A stretch of DNA of 64,000 nucleotides from Bacillus massiliigorillae (lineage in GTDB: Bacteria; Bacillota; Bacilli; Bacillales; DSM-1321): the NCBI RefSeq assembly GCF_000380245.2, contig NZ_HG428741.1, positions 1,335,910-1,399,909 of the forward strand, given 5' to 3'. Positions 51,566-59,238 of the stretch are shown here, in pieces. A model generated the notes under the pieces. The model was not told the DNA's origin and did not search any database. It saw only the letters and a program-made list of their open reading frames with translations. The position numbers were made by a program, and so were the translations under genes. Each line of letters starts with the position of its first letter. The first letter of the stretch is position 1.

Positions 51566-52660
51566 TTATATGACTTCAAAGAGGGTAGCAAGCCCGATTC
51601 CACCACCACTTCCGATTGCTGCAATTACATATTTACAAGTAGGTCTTCTTTGAACTTCATGAAATAAACGTGTAACGAGTAATGCTCCTGATGCACCGTA
51701 TGGATGCCCGATTGTTAAGGCACCGCCAGAGACATTGATTCTGTCGTATGGTATATGAAGTTCTTGTGCACAAGCTACAATTTTGACTGCGAAGGCTTCG
51801 TTAATTTCAAATAAATCAATGTCTTTAATTGTTAAATCATTTCTAGTAATAAGTTCTTGTATTGCTGATACAGGTGAAATGGCAGGGAAGTGAGGATGAA
51901 TTCCGGTAACATAACTATCTATAAATCGAAGGACAGGTTTGTAATGTAATTTATGTGCTAACTTTTCCTCCATTACTACTACTGCACTAGCGCCATCGTT
52001 AATCGCACAGCTATTAGTTGTTGTAACTGTTCCATTTTCCTTTACGAAAATTGCTTTTGCTCTGTTCATCATTCGACTCATATCTCTGCGTTGGTTAAAT
52101 ACTTCATCTTTATCATGTTCATCAATTGCTATTATTTCTGAGTTGAAATGCCCTTTATTGAAGGCATCCCAACTTCTTTCGTGACTTAATAAGGCGTATT
52201 CGTCTTGCATTTCACGAGTAATATGATATTTCTTCGCAACATTTTCCGCGGCAATCCCCATGTCTGGATCACCAATTGAATCAGGAGCGAAACGAGCTCG
52301 TGTTGGAAAAGGGGAAGTGCTTGCACTTTCAACACCACCTGCTAAGTAACAAGAGCCTGCCCCACCTTGAATATAATAGCAGGCGGTCCGAATGGCTTCT
52401 AACCCTGCACTACATTGACGATCAATGGTCATTCCAGGTATTGAGAGTGGTAATCCTGCTTCTAAGGCAGATAATCGACCAATATTACCACCAGGTCCAA
52501 CGACATTTCCTATAATCGCATCTTCAATATAATGAGTGATATCTTTACTTAAATAAGAAAGAATGGGTGCCATCAATCTTTCAGGTTGATAATCTTGTAG
52601 CATTTTAGATTTTCGTCCGATAGGTGTTCTTTTAGCTTCTACAATGACTGCCTTATTCAT
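51566..52660 (-). CDS. yhfS: Thiolase, YhfS-like acetyl-CoA C-acyltransferase
   Basis: This 364-residue thiolase has the nucleophile motif DRQCSAGLEAIR (Cys about 84), NEAFAVK and GGALTIGHPYGASG near the C-terminus with the catalytic His, and GGGIGLATLFE with a Gly in place of the usual Cys loop context. The length equals B. subtilis YhfS. It overlaps the ligase gene by eight bases. The ATG at 52660 follows GAGG by nine bases; seven codons of upstream open frame are not used. The physiological substrate is not known. Confidence 0.88.
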   Translation of the reverse strand: MNKAVIVEAKRTPIGRKSKMLQDYQPERLMAPILSYLSKDITHYIEDAIIGNVVGPGGNIGRLSALEAGLPLSIPGMTIDRQCSAGLEAIRTACYYIQGGAGSCYLAGGVESASTSPFPTRARFAPDSIGDPDMGIAAENVAKKYHITREMQDEYALLSHERSWDAFNKGHFNSEIIAIDEHDKDEVFNQRRDMSRMMNRAKAIFVKENGTVTTTNSCAINDGASAVVVMEEKLAHKLHYKPVLRFIDSYVTGIHPHFPAISPVSAIQELITRNDLTIKDIDLFEINEAFAVKIVACAQELHIPYDRINVSGGALTIGHPYGASGALLVTRLFHEVQRRPTCKYVIAAIGSGGGIGLATLFEVI

Positions 52661-54113
52661 GGTGTATAACCTCATTTTCAAACATTTCCTTTAATTTAGG
52701 CCGTGAAATTTTACCTCCAGCTGTTAGCGGCATTTGATCAACGAAATACCATTTGCGCGGAATCTTATATGATGCTAGATGTTGTTTACAATACGCTTGT
52801 GCTTCTTTTTTCGAGATTGTTCCTTGTATGAAAGCAATGACAATCTGTCCCCAATAAGAATCAGTAGTTCCCATAATGATTGCTTCTTCGATTTCAGGAT
52901 GAGCTACTAATACTTTTTCAATTTCTTCTGGGAAAATATTAATACCACCATATAAAATCATATTATTTTCACGACCAACAATAAATAAGTAACCATTCTC
53001 ATCGAAATAACCCATGTCATGGACAGTACTCCAGCCTTGTTCGTCTTCTATTGAGTGAATGGCTCCTGTTGCTGATTGGATATAACCTATAAATAGTAGT
53101 GGGCTTTTGATGTGAATTTTCCCAACCTCATATGGTAATGCAATTTCACCAGTTAGCGTTCGGATTTGAATCATAACATTATGAAAGGGCTTCCCGACAG
53201 ATTCTTTAGGAGCTGATTGAGAAGCTAGAGAAACAAAGCTTAGTTCACTTGCTCCGTAAAATTCATACATATACCAATTTGGATACTGCACTTTCATTTT
53301 TTCTTTAGCTTCTTTTTGCCACTTTGCGCCTGATGAAATAATAGTAATCTTTTGTTCTATAGATGTTTCTTTTTTTAGAAGTGCTTCAATCATCGTTGGT
53401 ACTACATAAATATAGGTTATGGGGTATTTATTTACATAGTTTACTACATTTGAAGCTGAGAATTTTTCTAATAGATATAATGTTCCTCCAAGAAATAGTG
53501 TGCTTATTGCACCGTATAAAAAATGTGAATGAATAAGTGCACCAGGAATTAGGACGTTTTCATGTTGCGTCATATGTAAATCATTGTGGTTACATGTAAA
53601 GCTTTCTAACCATGAATGATGTGACCGTACAAATGCTTTAGGTTCCCCAGTAGACCCAGATGTAAATCCCATGTAAAAAGGTAAGTCTGAATCAATTTCA
53701 GGAAGGGGAGTGTTAGCGTCTTTATATATTTCTTGAACGCAATCTTCCCATACTAATACATTCTCATGGATAGCAGATAATTTAGAAACATATTTCGCAG
53801 TAGTAACAATAATCGTTGGATTACATAATGATAAACGCTTCTTTAACTCTTCTTGTTTCCATTTGCTATCTAATGGTGTGACAATCCAACCTGCAGCGGC
53901 TGCACCTGCAAATACCTGTAAAAAAGGAATACCATTTGGTAATAGTAAAGCAATTATCTTCTTATCATGTTCCTGTGAGTGTAACCAATGACCAGTTTTG
54001 TTTATAAGCTTTTCCCATTCTCGATAAGTAATCTTATCTTGATCTGTTTGTATAGCAATTTTATTTTCAAAGTTTTTACAATGATTGTGATAAGAATGGG
54101 TAATTGCAGTCAT
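52653..54113 (-). CDS. yhfT: Acyl-CoA/AMP ligase, YhfT-like
   Basis: This 486-residue adenylate-forming ligase has the P-loop FTSGSTGEPKAFVRSH, the YEFYGASE motif A5 and the hinge/adenylation motif GRENNMILYGGINIFPEE, then C-terminal Lys in AGGKISRPKLKE. It would activate a fatty or dicarboxylic acid to its CoA thioester. Linkage to bioY suggests a biotin-related acid or fatty acid salvage. The organisation bioY-ligase-thiolase equals B. subtilis yhfUTS. Confidence 0.88.
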   Translation of the reverse strand: MTAITHSYHNHCKNFENKIAIQTDQDKITYREWEKLINKTGHWLHSQEHDKKIIALLLPNGIPFLQVFAGAAAAGWIVTPLDSKWKQEELKKRLSLCNPTIIVTTAKYVSKLSAIHENVLVWEDCVQEIYKDANTPLPEIDSDLPFYMGFTSGSTGEPKAFVRSHHSWLESFTCNHNDLHMTQHENVLIPGALIHSHFLYGAISTLFLGGTLYLLEKFSASNVVNYVNKYPITYIYVVPTMIEALLKKETSIEQKITIISSGAKWQKEAKEKMKVQYPNWYMYEFYGASELSFVSLASQSAPKESVGKPFHNVMIQIRTLTGEIALPYEVGKIHIKSPLLFIGYIQSATGAIHSIEDEQGWSTVHDMGYFDENGYLFIVGRENNMILYGGINIFPEEIEKVLVAHPEIEEAIIMGTTDSYWGQIVIAFIQGTISKKEAQAYCKQHLASYKIPRKWYFVDQMPLTAGGKISRPKLKEMFENEVIHHE

Positions 54114-54130
54114 GTAAATTCCTCTTTTCT

Positions 54131-54685
54131 TTAACTAGCTTTTTGTAATTGTTTTTGAATAACTGATCTTTTTCGTAATTGATACACGATGTAAGTAGCA
54201 ATTGTCGCTTTAATTATATCACCAGGAATATAGACTAAGCTGATTTTTATAACGTCAATAATAGATAAATCCATTACGAAGGCTTGTACAGGTACTCCGA
54301 TGCAATATAGTAGGAAAACACCGATGATAATATTCGTAATATAAAGTTTCATAAATGTTAATTCTTTAATTTGAGATAGTGCAAAACCAAGACAAAAAGT
54401 AATAATGGCATAACCAAAAATATAGCCAGCACTAGGACCAACAAAGACACCTAAGCCCCCACGACCTCCTGATAATAACGGAACCCCAACGGCAACGAGT
54501 AGTAAAAATACAGCTTGACTATAAAAACCTTTTCTTGCTCCAAGTAAACCAGCAGTTAAAAATATTCCAACTGTTTGTAGTGTTAGTGGAACTGGCGTAA
54601 ATGACAATGGAATTGGTGGGAAGAGACCGAGCACCCCCATAATTGCTGTAAATAATGCAATATTTGTAAGATCACGTACTTTCAT
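54131..54685 (-). CDS. bioY: Biotin ECF-transporter S component BioY
   Basis: This 184-residue membrane protein with six helices shows the BioY signatures FTPVPLTLQTVGIFLTAGLL and GGRGGLGVFVGPSAGYIFGY. It captures biotin and works with a shared EcfA-EcfT energising module encoded elsewhere. AAGGAGG precedes the ATG. It heads an operon with the YhfT-like and YhfS-like genes and has a BirA-like operator at its promoter. Confidence 0.95.
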   Translation of the reverse strand: MKVRDLTNIALFTAIMGVLGLFPPIPLSFTPVPLTLQTVGIFLTAGLLGARKGFYSQAVFLLLVAVGVPLLSGGRGGLGVFVGPSAGYIFGYAIITFCLGFALSQIKELTFMKLYITNIIIGVFLLYCIGVPVQAFVMDLSIIDVIKISLVYIPGDIIKATIATYIVYQLRKRSVIQKQLQKAS

Positions 54686-54722
54686 TTGAAATCCTCCTTT
54701 GTTTTGTATGTAACTGTCAGTA

Positions 54723-54751
54723 ATTGTAGTAGTGATTTTAATTTATGTCAA
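54723..54751 (-). promoter_or_regulatory. Sigma-A promoter of the bioY operon
   Basis: On the minus strand TTGACA (54746-54751), 17 bases, then TACAAT (54723-54728). The -35 box lies inside one arm of the BirA-like inverted repeat. Confidence 0.7.
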
Positions 54752-54776
54752 CTAATTAATATTTAGGTTAACATAA
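54743..54776. promoter_or_regulatory. BirA-like operator over the bioY promoter
   Basis: TTATGTCAACT (54743-54753) and GGTTAACATAA (54766-54776) form an inverted repeat, 9 of 11 positions pairing. It resembles the BirA box TTGTTAACC...GGTTAACAA. It covers the -35 region, consistent with biotin-dependent repression. The spacer is 12 bases. Confidence 0.65.
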
Positions 54777-54820
54777 AAGAGAGTTATATCCCTAACTAAG
54801 TTGTTAGAGCAAAGAAAGAA

Positions 54821-54974
54821 GGTGAACTCAAAAGATATTGATTTGAGTTATTTTATAAAATTTTTTAAAAAGTAATCTATCTTAAATTACCGATTGGATG
54901 TAAATAGGTAAGAATCATTTTAAAAGTATAAAAAAGGCGTCCCCAAGTGATTAAAAATCGCTTCTGGGACGCCT
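54821..54974. repeat. ~150-bp intergenic repeat, copy 1
   Basis: The sequence begins GGTGAACTCAAAAGATATTG and ends in an AGGCGTCCC...GGGACGCCT hairpin. It matches a second copy at 61729-61865 in order and in several blocks (start, TAAAAGTATAAA, and the GGCGTCC hairpin with TGATTNAAAATCGCTT inside). The size is similar to bcr-type repeats of the Bacillus cereus group, but identity with those was not tested. Confidence 0.6.
54935..54974 (-). terminator. Terminator of the EamA gene (part of the repeat)
   Basis: AGGCGTCCC (54935-54943) and GGGACGCCT (54966-54974) with inner pairing of GATT/AATC. On the minus strand it is followed by TTTTTTATAC, 24 bases past the EamA stop. Confidence 0.75.
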
Positions 54975-54997
54975 GAGTCAAATAACAGATGATTGAT

Positions 54998-55906
54998 TTA
55001 TATTTGAACTTTGCCTGTTACTTTCTGCTTAAAAAATAATTTCTTTAAGTCAAATTCAGCAAATAGAATACCTGCTAATACAAGAGCCGCTCCGATATAA
55101 CCTTTTGTTGACAACGTTTCTCCAATAAAAATAAAAGCAAAAAAAGCGGCAAAAATAGGCTCTAGAGTAAAAATGAGACCTGCATGTGTTGCGCTCGTAT
55201 GTTGTTGAGCGGTTGTTTGTGCGATGAAAGCAAAAGCACTACCAAAAATGCTTAATGCTAGTACGGATAACCATACATTTGTAGAATGAGTTAAGCTTGG
55301 TGATTCAAATACAAAAGAAAATAGCAAGCCCCAAAGCCCACAAATACCTAGTTGTGTAACACCAAGTACTATAGAATCTACACCTTTTGTAAACTTATCT
55401 GTTACTAGAATATGAACTGAATAGAACAATGCACAAAGAATACAAAGCAAATCTCCAGATCCTAGTTGCAATTGGCTGTTTAATGTTAAAAGACCGATTC
55501 CAAATAACGCACAGCAGACACCAACTAAAACTTTTGCTTCCGGTTTTTGCTTCAAAAAAATCGCTGCTAGTATCGGAACAAATACAACAGAAAGACTAAC
55601 AAGAAATCCTGCATTAGAAACAGAAGTAGAAGTAATACCTACGGTTATGGTTGTGAAAATGAAAAACAAAATGGTTCCCAGAACAAATGAATATTTAATG
55701 ATTTTCCAATTTATTTGTATCATTCGTTTATAAAAAATGATTGCAGATAAAAGAAAAGCAATGATGAATCTATAGGCAATTAAAGTAAAGGGTTCAAGAG
55801 ATTCAGTCGCTATTTTCATAAATAAATAAGCCGCACCCCAAAAAATAGTAACTACAATCAACATTAAATCTGCTCTCAATTGCTTATTAACACTTAAATT
55901 ACGCAT
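54998..55906 (-). CDS. EamA/DMT-family transporter
   Basis: This 302-residue protein has ten predicted helices arranged as two EamA repeats; each has the typical FWGAAYLFMKIA or IFTLEPIFAAFFAFIFIGE motif. DMT exporters handle amino acids, metabolites or drugs; the substrate is unknown. It is divergent from the LysR gene across 176 bases, so that regulator probably controls it. Confidence 0.9.
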   Translation of the reverse strand: MRNLSVNKQLRADLMLIVVTIFWGAAYLFMKIATESLEPFTLIAYRFIIAFLLSAIIFYKRMIQINWKIIKYSFVLGTILFFIFTTITVGITSTSVSNAGFLVSLSVVFVPILAAIFLKQKPEAKVLVGVCCALFGIGLLTLNSQLQLGSGDLLCILCALFYSVHILVTDKFTKGVDSIVLGVTQLGICGLWGLLFSFVFESPSLTHSTNVWLSVLALSIFGSAFAFIAQTTAQQHTSATHAGLIFTLEPIFAAFFAFIFIGETLSTKGYIGAALVLAGILFAEFDLKKLFFKQKVTGKVQI

Positions 55907-56082
55907 CCCAATATATACCCCCTAAAAAACAACATTCTAGAAAAAAATCAAATTCACTTGTTCCATGGACAACAATTGATTTGATATTGTCTATTAGGTA
56001 TTATAAAGGTAAAATTTTCTTAAATAAAATGAATGATTTTAATATGTTACATGAAAAAAATTAATGTATGGAGTGAAACAGA

Positions 56083-56970
56083 ATGTCACTCACGAAATTT
56101 GAAATATTAAGTACAGTTGTGGTGGAAGGAAGCTTAACAAAAGCAGCGGAATCATTAAGCATGACGCAGTCTGCGGTAAGTCACGCTATTTCTAGTCTAG
56201 AATTGGAATGGGGTTTTGCTCTCTTAAATCGAGATCGATCCGGCATTAGCTTAACGAATAACGGAGAACGAGTATTAAAGCATATACGCGATGTATTGCA
56301 ATATAATGAGAGCTTAAAGCAAGAAGTGGCATCTATTAATGGTCTCGAAGTAGGAACAGTACGAATTGGTTCATTTACAAGTGTATCAGCGTTGTGGTTA
56401 CCAGAAATAATTAAAGAGTTTGAAATGCAATATCCCTCAATAGAAATTAAAATATTTGAGGGGAATTATGATGATATTGAACAGTGGATTTTAGAAGGTT
56501 CTATCGATTTTGGTTTCTTAACATTGCCATCATCTAACACATTAGAGACTGTACCGTTAAAAAAGGACAAAGTACGTTGTGTGCTCCCAATAAATCATCA
56601 TTTATGTCATAACAAAACGATACTATTTGAAGAGATGAAACGAGAGCCATTTATTATGCCAAAGTGGGGTAATGATAATGACGTAGTACCTTTATTAAAG
56701 AAGAATAAAGATGCTTTTCAAGTGAAATATGAAATTGTTGAAGAGGCTACAATTATAGCAATGGTACGACATGGATTAGGAATCAGTATTTTACCAGAAA
56801 TGCTTCTTGTTGATGTACAAGATGATATTGCAATCGTTGACTTAGAAGGAGAGCACTATCGAACAATAGGGATTGCGACACAATCCATTAAGAAGATATC
56901 TCCAGCTTCAAAACGTTTTATTACATTAGTAAAATCATGGTTACAAGCTAATAATCTTTTAGATTATTAG
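56083..56970 (+). CDS. LysR-family transcriptional regulator
   Basis: This 295-residue protein has an N-terminal winged helix (residues about 1-60: GSLTKAAESLSMTQSAVSHAI). A substrate-binding domain follows, beginning around VGTVRIGSFTSVSALWLP. It is divergent from the EamA exporter and 30 bases upstream of the sirtuin gene. Control of the exporter is the usual arrangement; the inducer is unknown. Confidence 0.93.
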   Translation: MSLTKFEILSTVVVEGSLTKAAESLSMTQSAVSHAISSLELEWGFALLNRDRSGISLTNNGERVLKHIRDVLQYNESLKQEVASINGLEVGTVRIGSFTSVSALWLPEIIKEFEMQYPSIEIKIFEGNYDDIEQWILEGSIDFGFLTLPSSNTLETVPLKKDKVRCVLPINHHLCHNKTILFEEMKREPFIMPKWGNDNDVVPLLKKNKDAFQVKYEIVEEATIIAMVRHGLGISILPEMLLVDVQDDIAIVDLEGEHYRTIGIATQSIKKISPASKRFITLVKSWLQANNLLDY

Positions 56971-57000
56971 TGAAATTGAAAAAGAAAAGAGTGGATATAG

Positions 57001-57720
57001 ATGCTTAAAGAAGTAGTTGATTATATTCGCGATTCAAAGTATATCGTTGTATTGACAGGCGCCGGTATTTCAACAGAAAGCGGCTTACCTGATTTTCGTT
57101 CTAATGGTGGGCTGTGGGATGGAAAGAAACCAGAAGAGATTTCTCATTCATCTGCGGTTGGTTCAACAGCTTTTAAACATTTTTTCACAAAAAGAATTGT
57201 CAATATCAATGAACATAAACCAAATAACGCTCATGAAATATTAGCAGATTGGGAAGCAGCAGGAAAAGTGAAAGCAATTGTGACGCAAAATATTGATAGC
57301 TTTCATCAGGATGCGGGAAGTAAACGTGTCATCGAAATGCATGGACATCTTCGTAATTTAAAATGTAATATTTGTGGAACTGAATACAATAATTCCAAAT
57401 ATCTTCAAGATGATAGTGATGAATGTGAAGTGAAGGGATGTAAGGGAATTGTACGTCCAGAGGTGGTGCTCTTCGGTGAATATTTACCTGAAGATGCATG
57501 GTTTCAAGCGAATGAAGAAATTAGTAAAGCGGATCTAGTAATGGTTCTAGGTACATCTCTACAAGTTTTTCCGTTTAATACTTTAGTTGAAAGTGCCTAT
57601 AGTAATGGAGCAAAAATTGTACTTATTACGAAGAGCGAAACACCATTTGATTATGTAGCAACCGTTCGTATTCATGATTCAATCGGAAAAGTATTGAAAG
57701 AAATTTCTTGTGGATTATAG
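57001..57720 (+). CDS. Sir2-family NAD-dependent protein deacylase
   Basis: This 239-residue sirtuin shows the NAD-binding GAGISTESGLPDFRS, TQNIDSFHQDAG, the catalytic His in EMHGH, a zinc site (CNICG and CEVKGCKG) and GTSLQVFPF. It lacks the Ala-Tyr/Arg desuccinylase pattern as far as I can see. It would remove acetyl groups from lysines using NAD+. It follows the LysR gene by 30 bases and may be cotranscribed. Confidence 0.93.
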   Translation: MLKEVVDYIRDSKYIVVLTGAGISTESGLPDFRSNGGLWDGKKPEEISHSSAVGSTAFKHFFTKRIVNINEHKPNNAHEILADWEAAGKVKAIVTQNIDSFHQDAGSKRVIEMHGHLRNLKCNICGTEYNNSKYLQDDSDECEVKGCKGIVRPEVVLFGEYLPEDAWFQANEEISKADLVMVLGTSLQVFPFNTLVESAYSNGAKIVLITKSETPFDYVATVRIHDSIGKVLKEISCGL

Positions 57721-57790
57721 AAGAAAATATGGTTCTTAAGTTTATATAATTTGATAAAGTATAGTAAAGTAACTATTTAAGGGGAATAAT

Positions 57791-58699
57791 ATGTCAACTA
57801 CATTTCATTTAACAGCTCATGATAACCACAAAATTTTTGTGAGATATTGGCATGTAGATGAACCGAAAGCAGTTGTTCAAATTGTACACGGTATGAATGA
57901 GCATTCTGAACGCTATCATGAATTTGCTTATTATTTAAATCAAGCGGGGTATTGTGTGTACGCTACGGATCATCGTGGTCACGGAAATAGTGCTTTACAT
58001 GCTGATCGAATTGGCTACATTGGAGAAAATGGTTTTGAAGAAATGGTAAACGATGAGAAAGTATTATTTGACTATATCCAGAGTACAAATTTATATTTAT
58101 CACATTTTATCCTTGGACATAGTATGGGTTCATTTATTACACAGCGCTATATTCAGCTTTATGGAAATGAGTTAGCGGGCGCTTTATTAATTGGAAGCGG
58201 AAGTCATCGTTGGGATATGCAAATTGGAGCTACGATAGCAAATATCTATGAAAAATTAACAAAGGATAAAAGATCAAAAAGTCTAGAAAAACTTGTTTTT
58301 AATGGCTATAATAGTCGTTTTGAGAATCGAACTGGGTACGAATGGTTAGCTAATGACTCTGTTATTGTGGATGAATATATAAAAGATCCATATTGTGCTC
58401 ATGTTTTCCCACCAAGTTTCTTTCGTCAATTCTTAACTTTTTTAAATCGAATTTTTCAAGAGGATTATATTTCGCAAGTTCCAGTAACCTTACCACTATA
58501 TATTCTTTCAGGAGAAAATGATCCCGTTGGTCAATTTGGAAAAGGTGTTGAAAGACTTTATCAGCAATATAAACAAATTGGATGTAATGATGTAAACTAT
58601 AAGCTCTATCCAGGCGGTCGCCATGAAATCTTAAATGATTTTGATAAATTAGAAGTTTTTCAAGATATACGGATTTGGTTAGACTGTCATATTTATTAA
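57791..58699 (+). CDS. Alpha/beta hydrolase, monoacylglycerol lipase-like
   Basis: This 302-residue serine hydrolase has the oxyanion region VQIVHGMNEHSERY and ATDHRGHGNS. The nucleophile elbow is GHSMGS, the acid is probably in SGENDPVG, and the catalytic His is in GGRHEILND. The Hydrolase_4/monoglyceride lipase family acts on lysophospholipids or acylglycerols. There is no signal peptide, so it is cytoplasmic. Confidence 0.9.
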   Translation: MSTTFHLTAHDNHKIFVRYWHVDEPKAVVQIVHGMNEHSERYHEFAYYLNQAGYCVYATDHRGHGNSALHADRIGYIGENGFEEMVNDEKVLFDYIQSTNLYLSHFILGHSMGSFITQRYIQLYGNELAGALLIGSGSHRWDMQIGATIANIYEKLTKDKRSKSLEKLVFNGYNSRFENRTGYEWLANDSVIVDEYIKDPYCAHVFPPSFFRQFLTFLNRIFQEDYISQVPVTLPLYILSGENDPVGQFGKGVERLYQQYKQIGCNDVNYKLYPGGRHEILNDFDKLEVFQDIRIWLDCHIY

Positions 58700-58716
58700 G
58701 TGAAATATTAGTATAG

Positions 58717-58757
58717 AAAAAAGTGTGTTTCTGCATTTGTAGGAACACACTTTTTAT
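58717..58757 (+). terminator. Terminator after the hydrolase gene
   Basis: AAAAAGTGTGTT pairs with AACACACTTTTT around a short loop, 18 bases past the stop. Confidence 0.85.
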
Positions 58758-58978
58758 ATTATCTTGGCACTTTTTTAAGTTTCGTAGTGTACAAAATTTA
58801 AGGTGTATTTACTCAGTCCTTTTTACCTCAATCTATTATATAAACAGTACTATTTTCCTTTATTCGGTATAAATAGTATGAATTTTCTGAATATTTATTG
58901 ACTAAAAAATGGAGCAATAATAAGCTTATAACAGTGTATAAGGTTAATTTGTATTAAATGTTATACATTTCGTTGTTT

Positions 58979-59099
58979 ATAAACTCAACTATTGTAATAG
59001 AAAGATAGAATCTTTAAACGGAGCTTATTCATTTAGTACATAGTAACTTCTATTACCTTCAGCATGATATACGCCCATCTATGATGAAGTTGAGTTTAT
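58979..59099. repeat. 121-bp noncoding inverted-repeat structure before the penicillin acylase gene
   Basis: ATAAACTCAACT (58979-58990) and AGTTGAGTTTAT (59088-59099) are exact reverse complements. A second pair, GTAATAGAA and TTCTATTAC, nests inside. No gene lies within. It may be a structured RNA, a miniature element or an operator pair. The whole 58700-59238 gap otherwise holds only the terminator and possible promoters. Confidence 0.45.
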
Positions 59100-59238
59100 T
59101 AATAATTACGAAGAAGGGGGAGTTGATTAAAGCGAGGGAGAAGACCCACATGTTAAAGAGAAAGAAAATTATAGTTGTGATGACAAATTGAATAACGATT
59201 TGATAACGTTTGTGCTAATTTTTGTTAGGAGGTCTCTC

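Noticed and set aside
59124..59192. 22-codon TTG frame after GAAGGGGGAG before the acylase gene
   Set aside because: The ribosome site is fair, but the peptide is short and unrecognised, and it ends 47 bases before pac. A leader peptide is possible but unsupported.
59201..59214. Possible cre site before penicillin acylase (TGATAACGTTTGTG)
   Set aside because: It has at least two mismatches to the consensus when read on either strand, so it was not annotated.
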